Below are positions 1 to 9,669 of a DNA stretch of 64,000 nucleotides, piece by piece (the first letter of the stretch is position 1; every line of letters starts with the position of its first letter). The DNA is taken from contig NZ_JAMXQS010000010.1 in NCBI RefSeq assembly GCF_024053505.1, forward strand, positions 124,001 to 188,000, given 5' to 3'. The DNA comes from Mesorhizobium liriopis (GTDB lineage: Bacteria > Pseudomonadota > Alphaproteobacteria > Rhizobiales > Rhizobiaceae). The notes beneath the pieces were generated by a model. That model ran no database searches, had not been told where the DNA came from, and worked only from the letters and a program-made list of their open reading frames with translations. A program made the translations under genes and the position numbers.

Positions 1-65
1 TTGCTTATTGAGGTTCATGGACCGCTATCCCTGCCTATCGCCGTTGAAACGGCTCTTTCGCAAAC

Positions 66-638
66 TTAGTGCGAGACGGGCAGCGTGCCGAGGTCGGGAT
101 GAATTTCTGCTGCGGTAAGTCCTTTTGTACCGCGTCCGAAGCGGATCAACACAACCTGACCGGGCCGTAGCTCCGCGATGCCGAAGCGACGAAGGGTTTC
201 CATATGGATGAAAATGTCTTCGGTGCCCTCGCCGCGCGTCAGGAACCCGAACCCCTTGGTGCGGTTGAACCATTTCACCAAGGCTCGCTCCAGCCCGCTT
301 TCGGGCGCAACAGCAGAATGCGCGCGGGTCGGCACTTCGGAAGGATGAATGGCAGAGCTCGTATCCATCGAGACGACACGGAAGGCCTGGCGTCCCCGCT
401 CGCCCTGCTTCACCAGACACACCACGCGCGAGCCTTCCGGCGCGGTCTGGAACCCATCGCGGCGCAAGCATGTGACGTGCAGGAGCACATCGCCGCCCTC
501 ATCGGTATCCGGCAGAATAAAGCCATAGCCCTTGGCCACGTCGAACCACTTGATGGTTCCCGCGACTTCGGTCACCCCCGGTTCACCCAGCTCCACAAGT
601 TCATCCTCGGGGCGAGTGTAGGAGCCCTTATCCTCCAT
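66..638 (-). CDS. Two-domain cold-shock (CspA-type) protein
   Basis: Nucleic-acid-binding protein with two cold-shock domains, about 190 residues. Domain 1 (residues ~20-85) carries [12 protein letters not shown] and the RNP2-like DVLLHV. Domain 2 (residues ~115-185) carries [12 protein letters not shown] and DIFIHM. Both aromatic RNA-binding motifs look intact. Duplicated cold-shock proteins of this length are typical of Rhizobiales, where they are thought to act as RNA chaperones. I chose the ATG at 638 because a GAGAAGGG sequence lies upstream and homologues start with M(E/D)DKG; an in-frame TTG at 665 would add nine residues. It is transcribed divergently from gloA, with 225 bp between the two starts. 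Confidence 0.93.
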   Translation of the reverse strand: MEDKGSYTRPEDELVELGEPGVTEVAGTIKWFDVAKGYGFILPDTDEGGDVLLHVTCLRRDGFQTAPEGSRVVCLVKQGERGRQAFRVVSMDTSSAIHPSEVPTRAHSAVAPESGLERALVKWFNRTKGFGFLTRGEGTEDIFIHMETLRRFGIAELRPGQVVLIRFGRGTKGLTAAEIHPDLGTLPVSH

Positions 639-863
639 CCGACACGAACCCTTCTCTACCGACAACGCACGCTGATTCTTCTTTCACATTGCCTTGGTGG
701 TTCGCCTCGGCGCAAGGCCTGCTTTCGGCATTTTTCCCAGCTGTGTCTTCCCTGCCGGTTATCCCAATCGCCAAGCCGAGGTTGCCCTGGAAAAACACTG
801 CCGCATATGGTGCATCGAAGCTGGAAGCAGACATCCGCATTCCAGACATTTCCAGGGAACGCC

Positions 864-1304
864 ATGCGCTATCTACACACCATGGTCCGGATCACGGACA
901 TCGACCAGTCGCTCGACTTCTACTGCACGAAGCTCGGCTTGAAGGAAGTTCGTCGGTTCGAGAACCGCGAAGGCAAGTACACGCTGATCTTCCTCGCCGC
1001 GCCCGACGACGAGCACTCGGGCGTGACGGAGAAGGCGCCACTGGTGGAGCTGACATACAACTGGGATGCCGAAGAGTACAAAGGTGGACGCAATTTCGGG
1101 CACCTCGCCTACGAGGTGGACGACATCTACGCGACATGCCAGCGCCTTCAGGATGCCGGCGTCACCATCAACCGGCCGCCGCGCGACGGCAACATGGCCT
1201 TCATCAAGTCGCCGGACGGTATTTCGATCGAACTGCTTCAGAAGGGTGAAGCGCTGGAAAAAGCGGAGCCTTGGGCTTCGATGCAGAACACCGGAAGCTG
1301 GTGA
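864..1304 (+). CDS. gloA: Lactoylglutathione lyase (glyoxalase I)
   Basis: Converts the methylglyoxal-glutathione hemithioacetal to S-lactoylglutathione, the first step of cytosolic methylglyoxal detoxification. The protein has 146 residues in the vicinal-oxygen-chelate fold. The four expected metal ligands are visible: His near the N-terminus (LHTM), Glu in VELTYNW, His in FGHLAYEV and Glu in ISIELLQ. The YNW and GHLAYEVDD motifs are diagnostic of GloA. The ATG at 864 begins the conserved MRYLHTM sequence; reading frames starting further upstream are non-homologous extensions. It is followed closely by a small convergent gene. Confidence 0.95.
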   Translation: MRYLHTMVRITDIDQSLDFYCTKLGLKEVRRFENREGKYTLIFLAAPDDEHSGVTEKAPLVELTYNWDAEEYKGGRNFGHLAYEVDDIYATCQRLQDAGVTINRPPRDGNMAFIKSPDGISIELLQKGEALEKAEPWASMQNTGSW

Positions 1305-1340
1305 GTCCAGGCAGCCGACAGGCTTTCGCAGCAGAGGAGA

Positions 1341-1520
1341 TCACGCCGCCCGCGTGATCTCATGATACTCATCGAGATCGACATAGAAGAGGTTGAGAAG
1401 CTCTGAAAGCATCTCGGCCTCGTCCATTCCCTGCTCTTGGAACGTCTGCACCGCGCGCAGGATATCCATCTTTTCCGTCAGCCGACGCTTCTGATGGTCA
1501 TCCATGGGGCGGTAGCGCAC
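1341..1520 (-). CDS. Small acidic hypothetical protein (59 aa)
   Basis: Short reading frame of 59 residues, not recognised as a named family. It has a basic N-terminus (RYRPMDDHQKRRLTEKM), then a helix rich in Leu, Glu and Met and an acidic C-terminal half (LLNLFYVDLDEYHEI). A GTG start at 1520 has GAGG about ten bases upstream; an ATG at 1505 would give 54 residues but has no clear ribosome-binding site. It is convergent with gloA and lies 94 bp upstream of the cckA stop on the same strand, so it is probably transcribed after cckA. The amphipathic composition looks like a real small protein rather than noise, but the function is unknown. Confidence 0.55.
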   Translation of the reverse strand: MRYRPMDDHQKRRLTEKMDILRAVQTFQEQGMDEAEMLSELLNLFYVDLDEYHEITRAA

Positions 1521-1614
1521 GCTGAAACATCCTCGACCGTGGGAAGGCGCTATCGCCTGCCGCTCTGATGGAGAATGTGGCGCGATGCTTGCGCGTGGCT
1601 GATCGTTCAGCGCC

Positions 1615-4206
1615 TTACGATTTTTCTTCCAGCATATCCTTCACCGCCGTCGCCAACTGCTTCAGCGAGAAAGGCTTGGGCAGAAAACCGAACTGCGCAT
1701 CGGCCGGCAGGTGTTTGGCGAATGCATCTTCCGCATAGCCGGATACGAAGATGAATTTGATGTCCGGTTGGATCTGGCGCAACTCGCCGAGCAGTGTCGG
1801 ACCATCCATCTCCGGCATCACCACATCGGACACGACGATATCGACCTTGCCACCGACCGACTCGAACACTTCCAGCGCTTCCACGCCGGACGACGCTTCG
1901 AGCACGCGATACCCCTTGGAGGAAAGAGCGCGCATGCCGCCCATTCGGACAGCGTCCTCGTCTTCCACGAGAAGCACGGTGGCCGAGCCGGAAAGATCGC
2001 CGCTTGCCTGGGTGGGTTTCGGCGCGCTCGCAGGCTGCGCATCGCCAGCGGGTGCTTCAACGATAGCAGGCTGCTGCGCAGGAACATGGCGTGGCAAGAA
2101 GATGCGGAATGTGGCCCCCTCACCCGGCTCGGATTCACAGAAGATGAAGCCACCCGTCTGCTTGACGATGCCATAGACCATTGAAAGCCCGAGGCCTGTG
2201 CCCTTGCCGACCTCTTTCGTGGTGAAGAACGGCTCGAAAATCTGAGCCTTGATGTCGGCGGGAATGCCAGTGCCGCTATCGGCCACTTCCACCAGCACAT
2301 ACTCACCCGGGGTCAGCTCGCGATAACCCATGCTCTCGCTCTCAATAGCCGACACGTTACGCGTCCGCACGGTGACCTCGCCACCTTGAGGCATGGCATC
2401 GCGAGCGTTCACGGCGAGATTGACGATCACCTGCTCGAACTGCCCGAGATCGGCGCGGACCGGCCAAAGATCCCGGCCGTGTTCGATCTTGAAGTTCACT
2501 TCAGTGCCGACGAGGCGGATCAAAAGCATTCTCAAGTCGGCGAGCACATCGGTGAGGTTGAGCACCTCCGGCCGCAGGGTCTGGCGGCGCGAGAACGCAA
2601 GAAGCTGGCGCACGAGTGACGCCGCGCGGTTCGCGTTCTGCTTGATGTTCATGATGTCCGGGAAGGAAGGATCCGACGGACGCTGATTGGTCAGCAGCAG
2701 ATCGGAGGACATGATGATGGCTGTCAGAACATTGTTGAAGTCATGCGCGATGCCGCCGGCGAGCTGGCCGACCGCCTGCATCTTCTGGCTCTGAGCCATC
2801 TGCGCCTCGAGCGCCTTCTGCTCCGTGGTTTCGACGGCGTAGACGATGGCTGCTTCTTCGGCGCCTTCACCGTCAGTTCCATCGGCAACCGCATTGACGT
2901 AGAAGCGCATATGGCGCTCTCCACCGCCCGGAAGCTGCGTGTCGATCGGTGCGATGTCGGCTTGCCGGTGTCGCGCTTTCTGAAGCGCTGCCGCAAAGGC
3001 CGGGCGGTCGCGCTCATGGATCACCGTGTCGAGCTTGACATGCCGATCCACGGTGTCGCGATCCACCACGGACGCGAAAAGCTGGAGAAACGGCGCGTTG
3101 GTACGCAGAATGCGCCCGTCACGGTCCACGCCCGCAATGGCCATCGGTGTCGAGTTGAAAAAGCGCGTGAAACGGACCTCCGCCGCGCGGAGGTCAGCCG
3201 AGGCGTCCTCGCCCTGCGCGCGATTGAGAACGATGGTACGGGTGGGACCGACTGCACCGTCGCGGCTGGTGGTGACACGGTGGAGAAATCGAACAGGAAG
3301 CGCCTTGCCGCTTGCGGTCGCCAGATCGAGGTCGATCACCGCATTGCGGGTCGTGCCGGGATCCGCCTTCACGGAACGCACCAGCGCCATACCATCGCCC
3401 GCCACGATTTCCTTGAGCATCACGGCGCCGGGTACGAAACCGGCAAGGTCGATGCCGAGCCAGCCGGCGAGTGTCGCATTCACGTAAGTGACGCGACCGT
3501 CCGGATCGGCGGCGAAGAATCCCGCAGGGGCATGATCGAGATGGTCGATGGCCTTTTGCAGGTCGAGAAAGAACCGCTCCTGCTCGGCACGCTCACGCGA
3601 GATATCCGCGAGCTGCCAAGCCGAAAGGAATTGCCGACGTCCGGGCACCGCGAACGGTCCCGCACGCAGACGATACCAACGCGCACCGGGCTCGGCGCCC
3701 GGGCGAATCGATTGGCCGAGACGGAATTCGCCATCGCCCTGCTGACCGTCTCTCAAACCCGTCGCGAGGCGCTCCACGATCGGCGAGGCTTCAGGTACGT
3801 CTGACAGAAGACCTTCCACCGTGCGCAGATCACCGGAACCGCTCGCGCCCGTCATTTCGCCATAGGCGCGGTTGGCATAGATCACGCGATCCTTGGCATC
3901 GGTCACGAGCAGGCCTTGCGGCATGGCGTCGATGAACGCCTTCGACATCTCATCACCGCTCGACTGCGGCGCAACGCGGATGAAGCCGACGGCGGTTGCG
4001 AAAAGGTAGCCCACGCCGATCATTGCGAGCACTCCTAAGAGACCGACCAGAAACGGCTCGCCGAGCTCATCGCGGAACAGGCTGAACAGAACAGCGGCCC
4101 CGATCAGCACAGCGACGAAGATCAGCAGGCGCGTAACAGCGCTCGGCGAGCCGCCCAGATCGATCACTGGCGTGGGATAGAAGTCGCTTTTTGGCCGCTC
4201 TGCCAT
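1615..4206 (-). CDS. cckA: Cell-cycle hybrid histidine kinase CckA
   Basis: Bifunctional kinase/phosphatase heading the CckA-ChpT-CtrA/CpdR phosphorelay that controls alphaproteobacterial cell division. The protein has 863 residues. Two membrane helices lie near residues 26-44 and 53-75. PAS-like sensory segments follow, including [13 protein letters not shown] and [13 protein letters not shown]. The HisKA box [11 protein letters not shown] has its phospho-acceptor at His488. Next come the ATPase N, G1 and G2 boxes ([30 protein letters not shown]). A C-terminal receiver ([19 protein letters not shown]) has its phospho-acceptor at Asp794. I chose ATG 4206 because of its AGAGGG ribosome-binding site and the conserved MAERPK start; the frame is open 25 codons further upstream. 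Confidence 0.97.
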   Translation of the reverse strand: MAERPKSDFYPTPVIDLGGSPSAVTRLLIFVAVLIGAAVLFSLFRDELGEPFLVGLLGVLAMIGVGYLFATAVGFIRVAPQSSGDEMSKAFIDAMPQGLLVTDAKDRVIYANRAYGEMTGASGSGDLRTVEGLLSDVPEASPIVERLATGLRDGQQGDGEFRLGQSIRPGAEPGARWYRLRAGPFAVPGRRQFLSAWQLADISRERAEQERFFLDLQKAIDHLDHAPAGFFAADPDGRVTYVNATLAGWLGIDLAGFVPGAVMLKEIVAGDGMALVRSVKADPGTTRNAVIDLDLATASGKALPVRFLHRVTTSRDGAVGPTRTIVLNRAQGEDASADLRAAEVRFTRFFNSTPMAIAGVDRDGRILRTNAPFLQLFASVVDRDTVDRHVKLDTVIHERDRPAFAAALQKARHRQADIAPIDTQLPGGGERHMRFYVNAVADGTDGEGAEEAAIVYAVETTEQKALEAQMAQSQKMQAVGQLAGGIAHDFNNVLTAIIMSSDLLLTNQRPSDPSFPDIMNIKQNANRAASLVRQLLAFSRRQTLRPEVLNLTDVLADLRMLLIRLVGTEVNFKIEHGRDLWPVRADLGQFEQVIVNLAVNARDAMPQGGEVTVRTRNVSAIESESMGYRELTPGEYVLVEVADSGTGIPADIKAQIFEPFFTTKEVGKGTGLGLSMVYGIVKQTGGFIFCESEPGEGATFRIFLPRHVPAQQPAIVEAPAGDAQPASAPKPTQASGDLSGSATVLLVEDEDAVRMGGMRALSSKGYRVLEASSGVEALEVFESVGGKVDIVVSDVVMPEMDGPTLLGELRQIQPDIKFIFVSGYAEDAFAKHLPADAQFGFLPKPFSLKQLATAVKDMLEEKS

Positions 4207-4399
4207 GAACCCTCTGCGCCCGTCTCGCAGGCCCGTGTCAGCGGTGCTTGAATCACATTGCCCCGCCTCGCGGCAAGCCATGACGAAACTGTGCTGAAAG
4301 GCAAGGCATTCGAGCCGTGGAAGGGAGGGAAACGCAGCTTGCGGGTCCGCGCGGCAACGGTCTAGTCTCCGCCCAACTCACGCGAAGCGGGGATATCGG

Positions 4400-5278
4400 A
4401 TGCGCAGTTGGCTGGAGAGCTTGGCGGGGCCGACTTATGTCGATGCCATCCTCTGGACGCTCCTTGCGCTGATCGGCCTCGTGCTGGTGCTCGGACTCGT
4501 GAAGCTGGCGCGTAACCTGAACGCCGGCACTTTCGTGCAGGGTGGCCGCAACCGGAAGAACCGCTTGGCGGTCATGGATGCGACGCCGGTGGACAGCCAC
4601 CGCCGGCTGCTGCTGGTGCGTCGTGATGATGTCGAGCACCTGATCCTGATCGGTGGACCGACAGACGTAGTGGTCGAGCAGAACATTCGCGTCGCCGTCC
4701 AACGTCGACGCGAACCACCTCGCGATGAGCAGATCGTTCAGGACGAACCGGAAGCCGAGCGCCTGTCGCAACAGGCGCGACCTGCGCTCACTGCGAACGC
4801 TGCACCGGCACGCATCGAAGAAAAGCCTCGCCCGGCGGCCACGCAGCAGCCCACGCAGAAGCCGGAGAAGCCAGCGACAGCTGTCACGCCCCGTCAGATT
4901 ATGGAATCGCCTCGCGCGCCGGCCGCAGCACAATCTCAAAATGGCAGAACGCAGCGTACTGAAGCCAGCAGCCAGCCGCCCTCTTCGCCCGAGCAGGCTC
5001 CAAAGCCCCTTCAGACATTCGTTCCGACGCGTCCCGAACACTCGGTCGCTCGTCCTACGGCAGCTCTTACCTCAACAGAAACGGCCCGCCCCGCGCAGCC
5101 TTCCATGCCAGCGGCGCCCGTGCCCGCAACCGTTCAGGCACCGCTTGAAGCGGCACCCCAAGCCGGCAATGAGAATGGAGCGGAAGACAAGACGTCGCTG
5201 CTCGATCGCGCAACGCCATCGCTCGATGACGAGATGACCCGTTTGCTGGGAGAGTTGACCAGCCGCCGCCGTCAGTAG
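4400..5278 (+). CDS. FliO-like flagellar biosynthesis membrane protein
   Basis: 292-residue protein with one membrane helix at residues ~15-35 (AILWTLLALIGLVLVLGLV). A compact FliO-type domain follows, with RLAVMDATPVDSHRRLLLVRRDDVEHLILIGG and VVVEQNI in sequence. From about residue 110 onward it is a low-complexity Pro/Ala/Gln tail, probably disordered. FliO assists assembly of the FliPQR export gate in flagellar type III secretion. The same protein is often found beside dksA and cckA in Rhizobiales, away from the flagellar cluster, so a flagellar role is inferred rather than shown. It is divergent from cckA and convergent with dksA (30-bp gap). Confidence 0.75.
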   Translation: MRSWLESLAGPTYVDAILWTLLALIGLVLVLGLVKLARNLNAGTFVQGGRNRKNRLAVMDATPVDSHRRLLLVRRDDVEHLILIGGPTDVVVEQNIRVAVQRRREPPRDEQIVQDEPEAERLSQQARPALTANAAPARIEEKPRPAATQQPTQKPEKPATAVTPRQIMESPRAPAAAQSQNGRTQRTEASSQPPSSPEQAPKPLQTFVPTRPEHSVARPTAALTSTETARPAQPSMPAAPVPATVQAPLEAAPQAGNENGAEDKTSLLDRATPSLDDEMTRLLGELTSRRRQ

Positions 5279-5308
5279 CCCGGCGGCGCTTAAAATTGGG
5301 CGAGCTTC

Positions 5309-5725
5309 TTACTCGTCTCGATAAACCTTCTCGCGGCGCTCGTGGCGCTCCTGCGCCTCGATCGAAAGCGTGGCTATCGGTCGGGCCGAAAGACGCTTCA
5401 GCGAGATCGGTTCGCCGGTTTCCTCGCAGAAGCCGTATGTGCCGTCTTCGATACGGAAAAGTGCCGAATCGATCTTGGAGATCAGCTTGCGCTGGCGATC
5501 ACGGGCGCGCAGCTCGATGGAGCGATCCGTTTCGGACGAGGCTCGATCGGCCAGATCGGGATGGTTGGCATTCTCTTGCGCAAGGCTTTCCAGCGTCTCG
5601 CGCGCCTCTCGAAGGATGTCGTTCTTCCAGTCGAGAAGCTTGGCCCGGAAATAGGCCTTCTGCCGCTCATTCATGAACGGCTCGTCGTCGGTAGGAACGT
5701 ACACGGCGGTTGTTGTTTCGCCCAT
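5309..5725 (-). CDS. dksA: RNA polymerase-binding transcription factor DksA
   Basis: 138-residue DksA/TraR-family protein that binds the RNA polymerase secondary channel and works with ppGpp in the stringent response. The coiled-coil region spans ~35-105 (DWKNDILREARETL through RKLISKIDSALFRI) and includes the acidic tip DLADRASSETD. The C-terminal zinc-finger region keeps the fold (GTYGFCEETGEPI) but has only one of the four cysteines of the E. coli protein. This low-cysteine form is, as I recall, usual in Rhizobiales. ATG 5725 fits the family start. A plausible promoter lies at 5757-5785. Confidence 0.95.
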   Translation of the reverse strand: MGETTTAVYVPTDDEPFMNERQKAYFRAKLLDWKNDILREARETLESLAQENANHPDLADRASSETDRSIELRARDRQRKLISKIDSALFRIEDGTYGFCEETGEPISLKRLSARPIATLSIEAQERHERREKVYRDE

Positions 5726-5756
5726 AACACTAGTCCCCCAAGACCGTTTTGCGCGC

Positions 5757-5785
5757 CATATACCCGTATGGCGGGCGCTGCACAA
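5757..5785 (-). promoter_or_regulatory. Possible dksA promoter
   Basis: On the minus strand, TTGTGC (5785-5780), a 17-base spacer and TATATG (5762-5757) resemble a housekeeping sigma promoter. The -10 element is about 32 bases upstream of the dksA ATG. The -35 match is only partial, so this is a suggestion based on spacing and position. Confidence 0.4.
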
Positions 5786-5926
5786 GCATGGCGCCGAGAT
5801 GGGTCACGCAAATGTCAGGCCAGTTCGCAAACTCATGATATTGCAGTGCCACATTGCCACAGTGCGGCTTGCCCGAATCTTGGGTCAAACCACTTGAGCG
5901 TTCGTAACCATTTTCGAGACAGGCTG

Positions 5927-6421
5927 ATGACGACGCTCTTTCTTCTCCGCCACGCCAAAGCCGTCAAAGCCAAAGCAGGAATGCGCGATTTTGATCGGCC
6001 GCTCGAGGCGCGCGGCAAGGAGGATGCACAGCGCTTGGGCGGCACGATTTTCGAGCGATTCTCACAGCCGGAGCGCGTACTCTGCTCGGCGGCATTGCGA
6101 ACACGCCAAACGCTCGAAGGTCTCGGCGCGAGTTGGGGGGATAGCGCCGTAGACTATTCCGAAGACCTGTTCGATGCGGATGCCAGAGGCTATCTGGACC
6201 TCGTCAAACAATCGGATGCGCCGTCTCTCCTGATCATCGGCCACAATCCTTCCATCTCCGAACTGGCATTCGATCTGGTAGGGGATGGCGATGCCCATGA
6301 GCGCGCGAGGATGGCCGGTGGTTTCCCGACCTGCGGACTGGCAGTGCTGGAGAGCGATGGACAATTGAGCGAACTGACGCCGCGCAGCATGGTGCTAACA
6401 GCCTATATCACGCCGAAATAG
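5927..6421 (+). CDS. sixA: SixA-like phosphohistidine phosphatase
   Basis: 164-residue histidine-phosphatase-superfamily protein. The catalytic RHA motif is at the N-terminus (LFLLRHAKA) and the second active-site histidine is in LLIIGHNPSI. In E. coli SixA removes phosphate from phosphohistidine proteins such as NPr of the nitrogen phosphotransferase system; the substrate here is unknown. ATG 5927 puts the RHA motif at its usual place near residue 9. It is divergent from dksA and followed after 65 bp by ycjX. Confidence 0.9.
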   Translation: MTTLFLLRHAKAVKAKAGMRDFDRPLEARGKEDAQRLGGTIFERFSQPERVLCSAALRTRQTLEGLGASWGDSAVDYSEDLFDADARGYLDLVKQSDAPSLLIIGHNPSISELAFDLVGDGDAHERARMAGGFPTCGLAVLESDGQLSELTPRSMVLTAYITPK

Positions 6422-6486
6422 CCGCCGCTGTTTCAAACGTCGTCGCACTTCCCTATATCCCAGCCGCATTCACCGAGGCGGCTTGA

Positions 6487-7941
6487 TTGGCGCGAACCAC
6501 CAGTTTCACCGATGAAGCGCTGATCGCGCTGGACACGCTCGCAGGCCGAACAAGCGAACTTTTCGCGCCGGCCCTTCGCATCGGCGTGACAGGCCTGTCT
6601 CGCGCGGGCAAGACGGTGTTCATTTCCTCGCTCGTCCACAATATCGTCCATAGCGGTCGCCTGCCGGTGTTTGAAGCGGCCCGCTCGGGCCGCATCGCTA
6701 AGAGCTTTCTCGAAGAGCAGCCCGACGATGCCGTGCCGCGATTTCAGTACGAAGATCATATCGACTCCCTGGTGAAGACGCGCGTCTGGCCTGATTCTAC
6801 GCGCGCTATTTCAGAACTTCGGCTGACCATCGAATACGAGTCGGCGTCGGCCTGGAATCGCCTGCTCGGGCGCGGCAAGCTCTCGCTCGACATCGTGGAC
6901 TATCCCGGCGAGTGGCTTCTCGACCTTCCACTGCTTGGAAAAAGCTATGCCGAATTTTCGCGCGAAGCTTGGGAGCTTGCCGAACTGCCGGTGCGCCAGG
7001 ATCTATCGGCCGAGTGGCGCGAACGTGCGAAGACTGCCTCGCCTGCCGGGCCTGCGAACGAAATGGACGCTCGCTCGCTTGCCGAGAGCTTCGCCGCGTA
7101 CCTGCGCGCCTGCAAAGCAGATCGCCGCGCGCTCTCGACCCTGCCACCCGGCCGCTTCCTGATGCCTGGTGATCTGGACGGCTCTCCCGCGCTGACCTTC
7201 TCGCCTCTTCCTCCGCCGAACGGCGCGACACCGAAGAGCGGCTCGCTTCATGCGATGATGGAGCGGCGCTACGAGGCCTACAAGACCCACGTGGTGAAGC
7301 CGTTCTTCCGCGAGCATATCGCACGTCTCGACCGGCAGATCGTGCTCGTGGACGCGCTTCAAGCGCTTAATGCCGGGCCTGCCGCTCTTGCCGATCTTGA
7401 ACGCGCGCTGACCGAAATTTTGGCCTGCTTCCGCCCGGGTCGTGGTTCGCTGCTCGGCGACCTCTTCGCGCGGCGCATCGATCGCATTCTGGTTGCCGCC
7501 ACCAAAGCCGATCATCTGCATCATACAAGCCACGACCGGCTTCAGGCCATTGTGCGACGCCTCACCCAGCGCGCCATCGAGCGCGCGGGCGTGGAAGGTG
7601 CGGATGTCGATGTGGTCGCTATGGCCGCGGTGCGCGCAACGCGTGAGGGCACGGCGAGGCAGGGGATCGATACCCTGCCCGTCATCATCGGTACGCCGCT
7701 TGAAGGTGAGACCATCGACGGAAAGACCTTCGATGGCCACTCCGAAACCGCGATCTTCCCTGGCGATCTGCCGCGCAATCCGGACGCGGTATTCGAAGCG
7801 CGTGCGGACGATCCGATGATCCGTTTCGTACGGTTCAAGCCGCCGAAGCTCGAACGCGGGCCTGACGGCTTGACACTTTCCCTGCCCCATATCCGGCTCG
7901 ACCGCGCGATCCAGTTCCTCGTGGGAGACCGCCTCGCATGA
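6487..7941 (+). CDS. ycjX: YcjX-family (DUF463) P-loop GTPase-like protein
   Basis: 484-residue protein of the DUF463 family. The Walker A motif is GLSRAGKT at residues ~35-42, followed by FISSLVHN and SGRLPVFE, which are characteristic of the family. A TKADHLH segment further on is consistent with an NKxD-like base-recognition loop. In gamma-proteobacteria ycjX and ycjF belong to the phage-shock regulon, but no pspA or pspF is visible here. The start is TTG at 6487 with GAGGCGG upstream; homologues begin at the same point. Its stop overlaps the ycjF-like start by 4 bp, so the two are translationally coupled. Confidence 0.93.
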   Translation: MARTTSFTDEALIALDTLAGRTSELFAPALRIGVTGLSRAGKTVFISSLVHNIVHSGRLPVFEAARSGRIAKSFLEEQPDDAVPRFQYEDHIDSLVKTRVWPDSTRAISELRLTIEYESASAWNRLLGRGKLSLDIVDYPGEWLLDLPLLGKSYAEFSREAWELAELPVRQDLSAEWRERAKTASPAGPANEMDARSLAESFAAYLRACKADRRALSTLPPGRFLMPGDLDGSPALTFSPLPPPNGATPKSGSLHAMMERRYEAYKTHVVKPFFREHIARLDRQIVLVDALQALNAGPAALADLERALTEILACFRPGRGSLLGDLFARRIDRILVAATKADHLHHTSHDRLQAIVRRLTQRAIERAGVEGADVDVVAMAAVRATREGTARQGIDTLPVIIGTPLEGETIDGKTFDGHSETAIFPGDLPRNPDAVFEARADDPMIRFVRFKPPKLERGPDGLTLSLPHIRLDRAIQFLVGDRLA

Positions 7942-8981
7942 GCGACCAGCGCCGGCGCCCTGCTTCGTTTTCGGTCGATCCGGTCGAGGTGCCGGTCGAA
8001 CCCGCGCGACGCCCCAGCGCGTTCGATTTGCGAGACGACAAAGTCGCGCTTGACGAAATCGACGCTTTTGCCCCGACCGAGCTTGAAGAAACTATTCAGC
8101 CGGTTGCGCCGCGGAAACGTCGCTCGAAACTCACAAGCATTTTCTTCGGCGCGCTCGGCGTCCTGCTGTCGCTCGCCTTCGGACTGTGGACAGATGCTCT
8201 TTTGCGCGATCTCTTCGCGCGGGCCGAATGGCTCGGTTGGGTCGGGGCCGGCGCTGCAGGCATAACGGTGCTGGCTTTGGCCGCCATCTTCCTGCGCGAA
8301 GGTTTGGCCCTGCGCCGCCTCGCCTCTGTCGAAGCCATGCGTGAACGCGCGCGGCAGGTGCTTGAGACAAACGATGCCAGCGCGGCACGCAGCCTCGTCG
8401 GCGACCTCGAATCGCTGCTTTCTTCCCGCCCTGAAACGGCCTCCGGCCGACGCATTCTCGATGAGTTGCGCGATGACGTGATCGACGGCGACTCGCTGCT
8501 CCGGCTGGCTGAGACCGAACTCCTTGGCCCGATCGATACGCGCGCTCAAGCCTTGGTGCTGGAAGCGGCCAAACGTGTTTCGCTCGTCACCGCCGTCAGC
8601 CCAAGGGCAGTCTACGATGTGGCTTTCGTTCTCTTCGAAGGCAGCCGGCTGGTGCGGCGGCTCGCGGAACTCTACGGCGGGAGGCCGGGTACGCTCGGCT
8701 TCCTTCGCCTTGCCCGGTCGGCCCTCGCACATTTGGCCGTTACCGGCTCGATTGCGGCCGGTGACAGCGTGATCCAGCAACTTGTCGGCCACGGCCTTGC
8801 GGCACGGCTCTCGGCGAAACTGGGCGAAGGCGTCATCAACGGCACGATGACCGCGCGCATCGGCATTGCTGCCATGGAAGCCGCACGTCCCCTCCCTTTC
8901 ACAGCCGTGCCGCGTCCCGGACTTGGCGATTTCGTGAGCGCTTTGGCGCGTGTCGCTGCGCGTTCGCGCACTGAAAAGTAG
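7938..8981 (+). CDS. YcjF-like (TIGR01620) inner-membrane protein
   Basis: 347-residue membrane protein. It has a Pro/Arg-rich cytoplasmic N-terminus (residues 1-60), two membrane helices (about 70-92 and 95-120: FFGALGVLLSLAFGLW, WVGAGAAGITVLALAAIFL), and a helical C-terminal domain. That domain includes AVYDVAFVLFEGSRLVRRLAELYGG in sequence and a glycine-rich stretch NGTMTARIG, typical of the YcjF/TIGR01620 family. Homologues pair with YcjX in envelope-stress contexts. The start overlaps the ycjX stop by four bases. The molecular function is not established. Confidence 0.9.
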   Translation: MSDQRRRPASFSVDPVEVPVEPARRPSAFDLRDDKVALDEIDAFAPTELEETIQPVAPRKRRSKLTSIFFGALGVLLSLAFGLWTDALLRDLFARAEWLGWVGAGAAGITVLALAAIFLREGLALRRLASVEAMRERARQVLETNDASAARSLVGDLESLLSSRPETASGRRILDELRDDVIDGDSLLRLAETELLGPIDTRAQALVLEAAKRVSLVTAVSPRAVYDVAFVLFEGSRLVRRLAELYGGRPGTLGFLRLARSALAHLAVTGSIAAGDSVIQQLVGHGLAARLSAKLGEGVINGTMTARIGIAAMEAARPLPFTAVPRPGLGDFVSALARVAARSRTEK

Positions 8982-9045
8982 CGAAGCATTAACCTTGATT
9001 GGCGATGGTCGGATCAACCGATCACCTCGCCAGAGGGTATGCCCC

Positions 9046-9576
9046 ATGAAATCTGCCTTGATCCTGGCGCTTGCGCCCTCGCTTCTCTTTGCTTCGGCTT
9101 CCTACGCCGCCGACAAGGAAAAGGAGTTTTTTTCCAACGCGCGTGGCAACTGGGTCGGTCCCGGCGAGATCGTCGCTGGCAAATTCAAGGGCACGAAGTT
9201 CGTCTGTACCTTCGTCGGCACCACGCCAGACAAGAAAATGGGCCTCACCCTCGACGGCGGCTGCCGTGTCGGCGTGTTCACGCAGAAGATGACCGCAACT
9301 GTCGAGAAGGACGGGAAAGCCTCCTACAAGGGCAAGTTCCAGGACGGCGCCAAGGGCGAAGGCCTCGACATCGTTTCAGGTAGCGTCGTCGACAAGACCA
9401 AGATGGTGCTCGGCATCAATCGCAACCAGCTCAAGGGCGCGATGCTCGCCAAGATTTCCGATCCGGACAGCATGACCGTGACCGTCTCGGTGCGGGTCGA
9501 GAAGGAATTGGTGCCGGTGATCGGCATGAGCCTCAAGCGCGTGGACGAGGTGGCCACCAGTTCGGTCCCTGAGTAA
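9046..9576 (+). CDS. Exported hypothetical protein
   Basis: 176 residues with a clear signal peptide (MKSALILALAPSLLFASASYA, cleavage probably after SYA). The mature part is beta-rich and basic, with several short motifs such as GNWVGPGEIVAGKFKGTKF and VKVE-like strands ending in VIGMSLKRV. I do not recognise the family with confidence; similar periplasmic proteins are annotated as hypothetical in Rhizobiales. The ATG at 9046 follows an AGAGGG ribosome-binding site. It lies 64 bp after the ycjF-like gene and 93 bp before the antiporter gene, so it could share a transcript with either. Confidence 0.85.
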   Translation: MKSALILALAPSLLFASASYAADKEKEFFSNARGNWVGPGEIVAGKFKGTKFVCTFVGTTPDKKMGLTLDGGCRVGVFTQKMTATVEKDGKASYKGKFQDGAKGEGLDIVSGSVVDKTKMVLGINRNQLKGAMLAKISDPDSMTVTVSVRVEKELVPVIGMSLKRVDEVATSSVPE

Positions 9577-9669
9577 ACACCCGCTCGCATTGCGTTTGTC
9601 ACCTGCGCTTCCCATAGTCTGACCGCGCAGGCCCTTCCGGACTTGCAGGTTGAGTCGGGGGATGAAGTC

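Noticed and set aside
1-65. GCCGT/ACGGC hairpin as terminator of the cold-shock gene
   Set aside because: Stem is only 5-6 bp and no U-run follows on the minus strand.
2743-3804. 353-codon plus-strand open frame inside cckA
   Set aside because: Antisense to conserved PAS and kinase sequence; no family features.
7542-9047. 501-codon minus-strand open frame across ycjX and the ycjF-like gene
   Set aside because: Entirely antisense to two well-supported coupled genes; composition is typical of a shadow frame.
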